The notes below the pieces were generated by a model that saw nothing but the letters and a program-made list of their open reading frames with translations, was not told the DNA's origin and did not search any database. From CBDDBH01 sp965225625 (GTDB lineage: Bacteria > Pseudomonadota > Gammaproteobacteria > JADZEE01), in NCBI GenBank assembly GCA_965225625.1, contig CBDDBH010000028.1, positions 62,001-126,000 of the forward strand: a stretch of 64,000 bases of DNA. The letters run 5' to 3'. Each line of letters begins with the position of its first letter. The stretch's first letter is position 1. The position numbers and the translations under genes were made by a program. Positions 44,800 to 52,437 of this stretch are shown here, one piece after another.

Positions 44800-45479
44800 C
44801 ACGGGCGTTTTTCGAAAATCTGTACTTTTAGCGGTTTTGCCGGATGAGGTGCCATGCCGTTGCACTGCGAACAGACATCGTCGGGGCAGGTGCTAAGGGC
44901 GCATAACAAGTCCATTTCCGCCCGCATCTCAATATAATCTCCGGGTTTGCTGACCGGTTCGCGGATCGCGAACATTTCACTTACCGGATCATATTCGACA
45001 TTCATGAATAGATTCAGGTCGTCAGGGATGTCTCCTTTTTTGATACCGAAAGGTTGCAATGCTCTGCCGAGCTGATCCAAACAGCCATCCTGGGGGGAGC
45101 CGAGGCCGAATTTGGCGGCTTCCTCGTATATCCAGCGACTGCACATGCGCAACACCAAATCGTGAACTCCCGGTGGTTCCGGTGTGTCCGCGGTGATGGT
45201 CGCCATAACGTGGCGCAGCGAAGAGATGAGTTCGTTGCCCGTTGTGATCCCTCGAAACATGGAACTTATCAACATCGTTTCAGGCTCAAATGTCGATACC
45301 CATTGCCGCGTGTATGACGGATTGAACTTGTCCGAATGCTCATGTTCGTTGAACAGCACAAAATCTCCCACCTGTTTGCCTTCAACGTCGATGATTCGTA
45401 CGAACTGGCCTTGCTTGACGACGAACGCCGAAGCGTGTTTCGGTGGCACTAGTTCTTCATGTACTAGATGGTTTTCCAT
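44799..45479 (-). CDS. DUF1989 (urea carboxylase-associated) family protein
   Basis: A 226-residue protein starting at MENHLVHEELVPPKHASAFVV (ATG 45479). The family signature is visible: GQFVRIIDVEGKQVGDFVLFN, the FNPSYTRQWVSTFEP region, LVLRMCSRWIY, a DLNLFMNVEYDP segment, and C-terminal Cys-rich SACPDDVCSQCNG-like residues (here STCPDDVCSQCNG), presumed to bind metal. DUF1989 proteins accompany urea carboxylase/allophanate hydrolase systems. It is the first gene of the hydantoinase-type cluster. Confidence 0.9.
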   Translation of the reverse strand: MENHLVHEELVPPKHASAFVVKQGQFVRIIDVEGKQVGDFVLFNEHEHSDKFNPSYTRQWVSTFEPETMLISSMFRGITTGNELISSLRHVMATITADTPEPPGVHDLVLRMCSRWIYEEAAKFGLGSPQDGCLDQLGRALQPFGIKKGDIPDDLNLFMNVEYDPVSEMFAIREPVSKPGDYIEMRAEMDLLCALSTCPDDVCSQCNGMAPHPAKPLKVQIFEKRP

Positions 45480-45728
45480 CGTCCAACTCCTGCTCTGTTC
45501 AGTAATGTTTCGCGATAAACCAAATTCGCGTGAATTGGCATGATAACCCCTGCGGTGGCCAACGTGGGTTCGCTTCAGTACGCCACAAATCGGGCTAAGC
45601 GCAAGCACGCGAGGGTAGAGGCCGCGGTTGCCCGATATGTTGGTAAGCTGTCGCTTTTGGCAACACAGCGTAGTCTTGGCCCTGTTTTCGGTGGTATCGT
45701 TTCCGCTGACCTGTAGACGAGACGCAAG

Positions 45729-46049
45729 ATGGCATTATTGCAGCGGTTTTCTAGTCGCGAAGTCGATGAATTCGCTCGCCAGTTAGCCGACGGATTTGCG
45801 GCGACCTTTACGCCGGAGATGGCCGCGCATTGGCTTGAAAATCAAAAAAAGACGGAAAAGAAGTTGGCAGCTGCGATCAAAAAGACATACCTCAAAGCAG
45901 AGGAATTACAACGAGAAAAGAAATTCGGGGTGATTAAAAAGGCCCGACTTAGCAACACATTCCGCTGGCAACTTGACGAACTGGGCTATGACAAAGCGCT
46001 GGTCGCAAATGTGACCGAGGGTCTGGTCATGGCGATCACCCACGCGTAA
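45729..46049 (+). CDS. Hypothetical protein (106 aa)
   Basis: A basic, helical, soluble protein: N-terminal EVDEFARQLADGFAATFTPE, a Lys-rich centre (KKTEKKLAAAIKKTYLKAEE, then REKKFGVIKKARLSN) and FRWQLDELGYDKALVANVTE. Composition and even codon use suggest a real gene, but I do not recognise the family. It converges on the asparagine synthase gene with a 20-bp gap. Confidence 0.65.
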   Translation: MALLQRFSSREVDEFARQLADGFAATFTPEMAAHWLENQKKTEKKLAAAIKKTYLKAEELQREKKFGVIKKARLSNTFRWQLDELGYDKALVANVTEGLVMAITHA

Positions 46050-46069
46050 CGTGGTGGTTGACCGTTACC

Positions 46070-48295
46070 TCAAACAAGCTGCTGTACGTAGCCCTGCGCA
46101 ACCAGCCTATCCAATACTGATACCAACACCTCGGGCGTGCGCTCCATGTCCCGTGCAAGATCCGCGACCGTAGGAGGAGTCTGCGCCAGCCCAATCTCCT
46201 CGATCATGTCCGCAAGCCAAAACGAAGATTCGCTCAGCTTGATCTCTGCTGTAATATTCTGATCGCGCACCAGCGTTAATCTCTGGTTTTCGGCTCGTTC
46301 ACTCAAGGCTGTCAAAACTACAGCATCTGGCGGAATGGCTACCCGCGTATCCAAGGCCCAGGCCCTTGGCGTTTCCTCGGGCAGCGGCATTTGTAAACGT
46401 GCCTCTACCGCCGGCCACTGCTCTGCCGTTACCTGAGGTAATAGGGGAGCGCTTGTTCGGCAATTTTCCAAATTGTCGAGGAACCCGACCACGTCCTTAC
46501 AGCAATTGCGAAAGATGGGAATTGCCATAACTTCGAGCAGCCGCCACATATCAGAAAGATGCTGGTCCGTTCGATCGACGACCGACCGAAGCAAGGTTTC
46601 CAGTCGAGGGTGCTCGAATAGTTCGTCATCGCCATATTTCTCGATAAACTCAGGATAGATAGCAAGCACTAGCGCGCGCGTAAATCGGTCGATTGAGGCG
46701 TCACGATCTGTGGCGAAAAAGGCGACCTTGGCCTTATCGCGTGGATAAGCCGGAAGAATCCGGTGCAGCAGTTCCCTAATGATGCGTTTGTCCCAAAACA
46801 GTTCGGCATGATAGCCGGCTGGGACAGAGGCAAGCAGTTCAACCAAACGGTGATCAAGAAACGGGACTCTGCTTTCAATGCTTCGATTCGAACTGGTTCG
46901 GTCTTCATGCCAGAGATTGAAGTGCTGCAGCTGGTTTACAAGCCGTGCCATCTTGGCATGATACGGAGCGAGACTCACAAAGCCCTCGCCGTTGCCGACA
47001 CCGCCACTTACCAGCGGGCTCAGATGCGGCGGAATATCCATCTCGTTCGTTGCCGTATCGTCTAAATCAGGTAGTACCTCATTGTTTAAATACTCTTGCC
47101 AGTCGTGCCAGGTTGTGCCCAGACGTTTCGAGTAGCCGCCGGCAAACTCATCGGCTCCCTGGCCTAGCAAAATCACTTTCAGCGCCGGCACTGTCGAACG
47201 CGCTACACGGTGTAAATCCCGTTTAAAAAGCCACTCTAAATCGAAGCGTGGAGAGTCCATCATAAAGATGAGCTCTTCGAATTGAGTCAGGTTGAAGCTT
47301 TGCTGTTCGAGATATGTGTCAAGCTCAAACAGCACGGGATATAGCGGTAGACCGAACGTCCTAGTGACCTCGCGTGCCTGCGCCACGTCGCCGGCCAGGT
47401 ATGTCGTACGTTCCACCACGGAAAAGCAATGAAGATCCTGGTTTTGTTGTGCTGCTGCCGCGGCGATCAGCGATGAATCAATGCCGCCACTTAAAAACAG
47501 CCCGACCGGGACATCGCTCATGAGGCGTTTGCGGACGCTGTCGGTAAACAGCTCGCAATACGTGTCTATGTAGTGCTGGGCCGGCGCGCTGGAATCACCG
47601 TCGGCAGGGAAAAAATCATCCAGGCGCCAGTAACACTTAGGTTCGACCGGTCCGGCGTTTTCTACCAGCAGAAAATGGCCACCAGGTAGGTGAGACACGT
47701 CGCGCACGTAGGTCGAAACGTTGCGCTTCTGCTGCGGACCTATAACCTGCAGATCCGACCAATTCAAAGTGCGCGGACAGGCAGGGTGGGCGAGCAGGGC
47801 TTTGAGTTCGGAACCGAACAACAACATGTTCTCGAGGCGGCAGTAATACAGTGGTTTGATTCCAAGCCGATCGCGAGCCAGAAACAATCGCTTGCGATTG
47901 CGATCCCAGATTACAGCGGCAAACATTCCGTTCAGCGCTGACAGCGCGTCCTGCTGGCGTTCCTCATACAGGTGCAGCAGGATCTCTGAATCGGAGCGAG
48001 TCGTGAAATTATGGGTATCGCGCAGTTCCTTTCGGAGTTCAAGGTGGTTGTACAACTCGCCGTTGACCGCGACAAACATGCTTTTATCTTCGTTCCAGAT
48101 CGGCTGCTTGCCGCCGGCCACGTCAACGATGGATAAGCGCCGAAACACAAAGGACAGCGTACCGTCGTCGTATATTTCCTGATCGTCAGGGCCGCGTGCG
48201 GCGAGCAGTCGCCCCATAGATTGGAGAATGGTCTGTCGTTGTTGCTCGTCGGAAAGCTGATTGCCGAAATTTACAAAGCCTGCGAAGCCGCACAT
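46070..48295 (-). CDS. asnB: Asparagine synthase (glutamine-hydrolysing) with C-terminal extension
   Basis: A 741-residue AsnB-type protein. Cys2 (MCGFAGF) is the class II amidotransferase nucleophile; RGPDDQ, RRLSIVD and VNGELYNH complete the glutaminase site. The PP-loop ATP site is LFLSGGIDSS. Typical AsnB is 550-650 residues; here about 90 extra residues (from about 650) end in TVADLARDMERTPEVLVSVL plus a short strand, which looks like a winged helix. It makes asparagine or another amide from Gln and ATP. A 2OG-Fe(II) oxygenase gene lies 181 bp upstream on the same strand. Confidence 0.88.
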   Translation of the reverse strand: MCGFAGFVNFGNQLSDEQQRQTILQSMGRLLAARGPDDQEIYDDGTLSFVFRRLSIVDVAGGKQPIWNEDKSMFVAVNGELYNHLELRKELRDTHNFTTRSDSEILLHLYEERQQDALSALNGMFAAVIWDRNRKRLFLARDRLGIKPLYYCRLENMLLFGSELKALLAHPACPRTLNWSDLQVIGPQQKRNVSTYVRDVSHLPGGHFLLVENAGPVEPKCYWRLDDFFPADGDSSAPAQHYIDTYCELFTDSVRKRLMSDVPVGLFLSGGIDSSLIAAAAAQQNQDLHCFSVVERTTYLAGDVAQAREVTRTFGLPLYPVLFELDTYLEQQSFNLTQFEELIFMMDSPRFDLEWLFKRDLHRVARSTVPALKVILLGQGADEFAGGYSKRLGTTWHDWQEYLNNEVLPDLDDTATNEMDIPPHLSPLVSGGVGNGEGFVSLAPYHAKMARLVNQLQHFNLWHEDRTSSNRSIESRVPFLDHRLVELLASVPAGYHAELFWDKRIIRELLHRILPAYPRDKAKVAFFATDRDASIDRFTRALVLAIYPEFIEKYGDDELFEHPRLETLLRSVVDRTDQHLSDMWRLLEVMAIPIFRNCCKDVVGFLDNLENCRTSAPLLPQVTAEQWPAVEARLQMPLPEETPRAWALDTRVAIPPDAVVLTALSERAENQRLTLVRDQNITAEIKLSESSFWLADMIEEIGLAQTPPTVADLARDMERTPEVLVSVLDRLVAQGYVQQLV

Positions 48296-48354
48296 CCGCG
48301 GATCTCCCGATGGATCGGTTTATCTGAGTCCGTAGTTTGCCCTAAGGCGTTGAC

Positions 48355-48447
48355 CTATGTCGGGCTGAGTTGCACGAATGTGCCGTCAAGCGGGCGGGGC
48401 GTGTGTCGCGGTAGTCCAGCACCCATTTTGATTGCTACGGGTCGCAA
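48355..48447 (-). CDS. Possible short peptide ORF between hydroxylase and asparagine synthase
   Basis: A 30-codon frame (TTG 48447, or 23 codons from ATG 48426) lies in the 181-bp gap. The ATG form starts MGAGLPRHTPRPLDGTFVQL, then ends SPT. It is Pro-rich and sits between a prolyl-hydroxylase-like and an amide-forming enzyme. There is no Shine-Dalgarno, so translation is doubtful. Confidence 0.2.
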   Translation of the reverse strand: MRPVAIKMGAGLPRHTPRPLDGTFVQLSPT

Positions 48448-48476
48448 CGCCGATACCGCCGGTTTTACCCGTTCAT

Positions 48477-49067
48477 CTAGCGAAATGGGGGACCCTCTAT
48501 CCATGCTACCAACGCCCAGCGCTCGCCTCGCGTAATTGGGCGAACTTCGTGCAACAGAAATGAAGGGAAAATCACATGCGCGCCGAGTTCGTTGTTTGTG
48601 ATTTCGGGTTCGCGATTGCCGACTTCGACCACCAGCTCACCGCCGTCATACTCACCTGGTCCGGTCAACAGACTGGAAACTGACAGCTTGCGTGTACTGG
48701 CAACCGGTCCGTAATCCATATGTTGGACGTAATGGTCTCCAACGCTATAGTGCAAAACGTTAACATCATGCAGAACCGAACGGATTTTGAACTCTGAATA
48801 CAGACCGGGTATATCGAACCCGAAATACACGTCGTTTGCAATTCGTGCAACCGTGGCAATCCGTCGAAACACCCAATCCGATTCAGCATCCCATTCCAAC
48901 GCGTAGCGCGTAACCGAACGGGCCTGAGCGTCTATTGAACCGTAGCTTTCCTCAATCTCGCCGGCAACACCCCCCTGGGCAACGGCTAGTTCGCAGACTG
49001 CACCGCATTCATCAGGTGTGAAGTGTCCATTGTTGGGATCGCCGTCACCCAAATAAACTACACTCAT
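48477..49067 (-). CDS. 2OG-Fe(II) oxygenase (prolyl 4-hydroxylase-like)
   Basis: A 196-residue protein starting at MSVVYLGDGDPNNGHFTPDE (ATG 49067). It has the double-stranded beta-helix iron site: HMD in HYVQHMDYGP (His and Asp ligands), GGELVVEVG, and the distal His and 2OG-binding Arg in FLLHEVRPITRGERWALVAW. This is the PKHD/P4H-like group. It would hydroxylate a peptide or small molecule using 2-oxoglutarate, O2 and Fe(II). Its stop precedes the asparagine synthase on the same strand, so the two may function together. Confidence 0.88.
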   Translation of the reverse strand: MSVVYLGDGDPNNGHFTPDECGAVCELAVAQGGVAGEIEESYGSIDAQARSVTRYALEWDAESDWVFRRIATVARIANDVYFGFDIPGLYSEFKIRSVLHDVNVLHYSVGDHYVQHMDYGPVASTRKLSVSSLLTGPGEYDGGELVVEVGNREPEITNNELGAHVIFPSFLLHEVRPITRGERWALVAWIEGPPFR

Positions 49068-49154
49068 GCTCAGGTCTCCAGATGCGTATGAGTCTATGCT
49101 ACCGCCATGGAATTCATGGCGCAAAAACGTGTGCGCAGGCAAGCAATCTAAAGT

Positions 49155-49289
49155 TCACAGCCACGATGCCACCGGCACCTGGGTTCGGTCCGCGATCAGC
49201 GTAGCAGCGGTGATTCTGATCGACGTGATGTGCTCGGTATTCACGCGTACGGCGACCTCGAGCAACAGCAACAACACCAGTAACGTCAA
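49155..49289 (-). CDS. Weak candidate small ORF (44 aa)
   Basis: A frame from TTG 49289 to the stop at 49155-49157. It has a hydrophobic N-terminus (LTLLVLLLLLEVAV) and then RVNTEHITSIRITAATLIAD. The VNTEHITSI stretch resembles a recurrent motif in short beta-rich bacterial proteins, but there is no Shine-Dalgarno and the start is not ATG. It could also be noise. Confidence 0.2.
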   Translation of the reverse strand: MTLLVLLLLLEVAVRVNTEHITSIRITAATLIADRTQVPVASWL

Positions 49290-49392
49290 CGGGGTAGAAC
49301 CCGAATTAGTCCTCGCGATTGTCGTCTAACATGGGGAGCGAATAGAAACTATTAGGCGAGATTTCCGACGCACACAACGAAACAATTCCAAG

Positions 49393-49398
49393 TATAAT
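49393..49398 (+). promoter_or_regulatory. Probable -10 box of tRNA-Leu
   Basis: A perfect TATAAT at 49393-49398, nine bases before the mature 5' end of the tRNA. The expected -35 region (around 49370-49375) has no good TTGACA match. Confidence 0.5.
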
Positions 49399-49407
49399 CT
49401 TTCGCTT

Positions 49408-49494
49408 GCCTCGGTGGCGGAATTGGTAGACGCGCTGGACTCAAAATCCAGTTCTGGCAACAGAGTGTCGGTTCGACTCCGACCCGAGGCACCA
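49408..49494 (+). tRNA. tRNA-Leu (CAA)
   Basis: An 87-nt class II tRNA. The acceptor stem GCCTCGG pairs with CCGAGGC, followed by discriminator A and an encoded CCA (49492-49494). The anticodon stem CTGGA/TCCAG holds the 7-base loop CTCAAAA, giving anticodon CAA (reads UUG). The long variable arm and the TTCGA T-loop are present. A decayed integrase follows immediately, so the tRNA 3' end was probably an attachment site. Confidence 0.97.
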
Positions 49495-49804
49495 TTTTTG
49501 GTTCAATGGAAATTCTGCAAAGATCCGTTGATCTTGTTCACGTCAAGATTCAGGGAATCCAAGTTTTTAGCGTAATGTTGCTCGATCATGGCAACTGAGA
49601 AGCCCAAATTCTTAGCGACGTTATAGATTGGCACACCGTTCAGGTGCTACGTGGGCGTGCTCTGTCGATGTCTAAAAATGTGTACATCTTCGATAATCTG
49701 TTGACGATAGGTATCCTATAAAATCGATCGAACGGCATTTTAATGAATAACGGCGTTCGGACCTCTTCGGAAATTCGAATCTTTATAGGGGCTCGGGTGC
49801 ACTG
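49495..49804. other. Region between tRNA-Leu and queA
   Basis: About 310 bp. It begins with a short T tract after the tRNA and holds a degenerate integrase on the minus strand (listed separately). The last 100 bp before queA must contain its promoter; nothing else is recognised. Confidence 0.5.
49503..49680 (-). pseudogene. Remnant of a tyrosine recombinase (phage integrase)
   Basis: On the minus strand one frame reads HLNGVPIYNVAKNLGFSVAM, then IEQHYAKNLDSL, down to a TGA at 49503-49505. This matches the C-terminal catalytic part of tyrosine recombinases: the nGv.iy.vAK.lG.sv.mie.HY pattern with the Tyr nucleophile. Upstream, an RH pair (probably from RHTY) is followed by an in-frame TAG and then loss of frame. 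It sits directly after a tRNA-Leu, the standard position for an integrase at an integrated element. It is certainly non-functional. Confidence 0.75.
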
Positions 49805-50818
49805 ATGGAACGCCGCGCATTCTCTTACGATCTCCCTTCAGACCTCATCGCTCAGCAGCCTGCAGCGGAACGCACTGCAAGCCGTTTGCTACACCTGGAT
49901 CGAGCAAGCGCAGCGCAGCGGGACCGCCACTTTCTTGAGCTGCCTCGGTTGTTACGCGGCGGTGACTTGTTGGTGGTCAACGATACCAAGGTCATAAAAG
50001 CACGCTTACTCGGCAACAAGGAAACGGGTGGGCGAGTGGAAATTCTCGTCGAGCGGGTGCTTAGCCAGCGAACGGCTGTCGCCCAGATCCGGACGAGTAA
50101 GGCGCCACGTCCCGGCAGCAAGATTCTGATCGCAGAGCACACCTGTGAGGTCGTGAGCAAGAGTGATAACTTCTATGAACTGAGATTCTCCGGAGGTTCC
50201 GTAACCGAGATATTGGAGCAGCACGGACACGTTCCTCTGCCGCCCTATATAAGCCGTACCGACGGCCCCGATGACGCCCATCGTTATCAGAGCATGTTTG
50301 CAAGACGCCCCGGAGCGGTTGCCGCGCCGACCGCCAGTCTGCATTTCACCCCGCCGTTGCTGTCAAAACTGGCGGACCACGGCATTGGATCTGTTTCGAT
50401 CACCTTGCACGTAGGTGCGGGAACGTTTCAGCCCATCCGCAGCCGAAATTTGGATGAACATCACATGCACGCGGAGCGTTACGAAGTCGACGAACACGCC
50501 TGTGACCTGATTAATGCTGCAATTGCGAAAGGCAATCGCGTTATTGCGGTGGGCACGACGGTGGTGCGGGCATTGGAAAGCGCGGCAAAAAATGAGCGGG
50601 TATACGTCAGCGCGGGCGATACCGACATATTCATTAGGCCAGGGTATGAATTTCAAGTCGTGAACGGGCTGATAACCAATTTCCACCTGCCTGAATCGAC
50701 CCTGCTAGTATTGGTGTGCGCCTTCGCTGGTAGCGAGATGGTGATGGCTGCCTATCGTCACGCGATCGACCAGCGCTACCGCTTCTTCAGTTACGGTGAC
50801 GCGATGTTGATTACGTAA
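49805..50818 (+). CDS. queA: S-adenosylmethionine:tRNA ribosyltransferase-isomerase
   Basis: A 337-residue QueA. It shows FSYDLPSDLIAQQPAAERTASRLL at the start, LLVVNDTKVIKARLLGNK, HVPLPPYISR, TASLHFTPPLL, the GAGTFQPI motif and FITNFHLPESTLLVLVCAF-like sequence at the end (here LITNFHLPESTLLVLVCAFA). It adds the ribosyl part of SAM to preQ1 in tRNA, giving epoxyqueuosine. It precedes tgt, as in many gammaproteobacteria. Confidence 0.97.
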   Translation: MERRAFSYDLPSDLIAQQPAAERTASRLLHLDRASAAQRDRHFLELPRLLRGGDLLVVNDTKVIKARLLGNKETGGRVEILVERVLSQRTAVAQIRTSKAPRPGSKILIAEHTCEVVSKSDNFYELRFSGGSVTEILEQHGHVPLPPYISRTDGPDDAHRYQSMFARRPGAVAAPTASLHFTPPLLSKLADHGIGSVSITLHVGAGTFQPIRSRNLDEHHMHAERYEVDEHACDLINAAIAKGNRVIAVGTTVVRALESAAKNERVYVSAGDTDIFIRPGYEFQVVNGLITNFHLPESTLLVLVCAFAGSEMVMAAYRHAIDQRYRFFSYGDAMLIT

Positions 50819-50922
50819 TTGCCACGTTTCGTAACCTGATCGGCCGAAAACCAGCTCTCGCGTTGACTGCGAGTCAATAGGTGCGATGAGGATGAGTGAC
50901 TTAACAGGCGTCAGGGGCGGAC

Positions 50923-52041
50923 ATGGACTTTGAATTACTTGCAACGCAAGGCGCCGCTCGACGGGGACGCATGACGCTTGAACACGGCGTTGTCGAGACA
51001 CCGATATTCATGCCAGTGGGGACCTACGGTTCAGTGAAGGCGGTCTCTCCCGCTGAGCTGCGTGAAGTCAAAGCTCAAATTATACTGGGCAACACATTTC
51101 ATCTGATGTTGCGTCCCGGCACCGACGTAATTGCAAAGCATTCCGGATTGCACGGCTTTATGGGCTGGTCCGGCCCCATTCTCACCGATTCGGGAGGATT
51201 TCAGGTATTCAGCCTCGGCGCGATGCGCAGCATCGTTGAGGACGGTGTCCGATTTCGCTCCCCTATTAACGGCGATGAAATATTTTTTGACGCCGGAACG
51301 CGCGGTGGAAGTTCAACGGATTTTAGGCGCGGATGTGGTCATGGCCTTTGATGATTGCACGGCATACCCTGTTGACAAGGATACGGCCCGCCGTTCGATG
51401 GAGCTGTCAATGCGGTGGGCGCAGCGCAGCCAGACAGCTCACGGGGACTCCCCGGCTGCGTTGTTCGGCATCGTCCAGGGCAGCATGTACGACGAGCTGC
51501 GTAAGGAATCGGTTGAGCGGCTGATGGAACTCGGATTTGACGGTTACGCGATTGGCGGATTGTCGGTTGGAGAGCCGAAGGATGAGATGTTTCGCGTTGC
51601 CGAATTTACCTTGCAGCGATTGCCCGCAGAGCGCCCGCGTTATCTGATGGGGGTCGGTACACCGGAAGGATCTGGTTGAGGGCGTGATGCGCGGCGTTGA
51701 TATGTTTGACTGTGTGCTACCGACGCGAAATGCACGCAACGGGCATTTATTCACCTCAACCGGGGTGATTAGAATACGTAACAGTGCCCACAAGAATGCG
51801 CTGCAACCGCTCGATGAATCGTGTACTTGCTACACCTGTTCGAATTTCTCGCGGGCCTATTTGCACCATCTTGACCGCACCGGCGAAATCCTTGGTTCCC
51901 GCCTGAATACCATCCACAATCTACACTATTATCTTGGAATTGATGAGCGAACTGCGTGACGCCATTGCTGCCGGCCGCATTGCAGAATTCGTGGCGGGTT
52001 TCTACACGAAACGCACCAAAAATGAGGATGCTGTGCCATAA
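50923..52041 (+). pseudogene. tgt: Queuine tRNA-ribosyltransferase, interrupted by three 1-base insertions
   Basis: The start is ATG 50923 (MDFELLATQGAARRGRMTLE), and TILDSGGFQVFS-type residues (LTDSGGFQVFSLGAMR) mark the active site. The frame breaks at a T6 run (51283-51288), where one T too many separates INGDEIF from LTPERAVEVQRIL. A second extra base near 51668-51669 separates GVGTPE from DLVEGVMRGVDMFDCVLPTR. A third near 51933 separates NTIHNLHYY from LELMSELRDAIAAGR. Zinc-binding CTCYTC and the rest are intact. Removing the three bases gives a 371-residue protein ending at TAA 52039-52041, the normal length. As given, it is not translatable in one frame. Confidence 0.9.
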
Positions 52042-52073
52042 TAGCGCCCGATTTTCGAATCAGTCGAAGCGAC

Positions 52074-52400
52074 ATGGATTTTTTCATCAGCAATGCCTGG
52101 GCACAATCGCAGTCGTCGCGCGGCGCGGGTCTGATCGATTTCCTACCACTGATCCTGTTGGTCGTCATTTTTTACCTGATGCTAATCCGTCCGCAGATGA
52201 AAAAGCAGAAGGAGCATCGCAATATGGTCGACTCGCTCGCCAAAGGTGATGAAGCGGTAACGAATGGCGGTTTGTTGGGCCGTGTCACCGAGGTAGGTGA
52301 CAGCTTTGTGGTTATGGAGCTTACCAAGAACGTAGAGGTTAAGGTCCAAAAACAAGCCGTTGCCCAAGTGATGCCGAAAGGCACGCTGAAGTCGATGTGA
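52074..52400 (+). CDS. yajC: Preprotein translocase accessory subunit YajC
   Basis: A 108-residue protein with one TM segment (FLPLILLVVIFYLMLI) after a short periplasmic N-terminus, then RPQMKKQKEHRNMVDSLAKGD and the TNGGLLGRVTEVGDSF beta domain. These are the marks of YajC, which associates with SecDF in the inner membrane. It lies between tgt and secD in the classical order. Confidence 0.96.
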   Translation: MDFFISNAWAQSQSSRGAGLIDFLPLILLVVIFYLMLIRPQMKKQKEHRNMVDSLAKGDEAVTNGGLLGRVTEVGDSFVVMELTKNVEVKVQKQAVAQVMPKGTLKSM

Positions 52401-52437
52401 AGCTGATCACCGTACCTGTCATAGACTGCAGCCCAGC

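Larger units (their letters stand above)
49068..49407. other. Region upstream of the hydroxylase and tRNA-Leu
   Basis: About 340 bp. The plus-strand ORF 49066-49329 is low-complexity at its end and is not called. A minus-strand frame of 44 codons (49155-49289) is listed separately as a weak candidate. The last 15 bases hold the probable tRNA promoter -10. Confidence 0.4.

Noticed and set aside
48221..48535. Plus-strand ORF of 104 codons between asparagine synthase and hydroxylase
   Set aside because: It overlaps the 5' end of asnB and the 3' end of the hydroxylase on the opposite strand and has no family features.
50923..52041. Programmed ribosomal frameshifting in tgt
   Set aside because: Three separate sites would be needed, no slippery heptamer with stem-loop is apparent, and no Tgt family member is known to use this.
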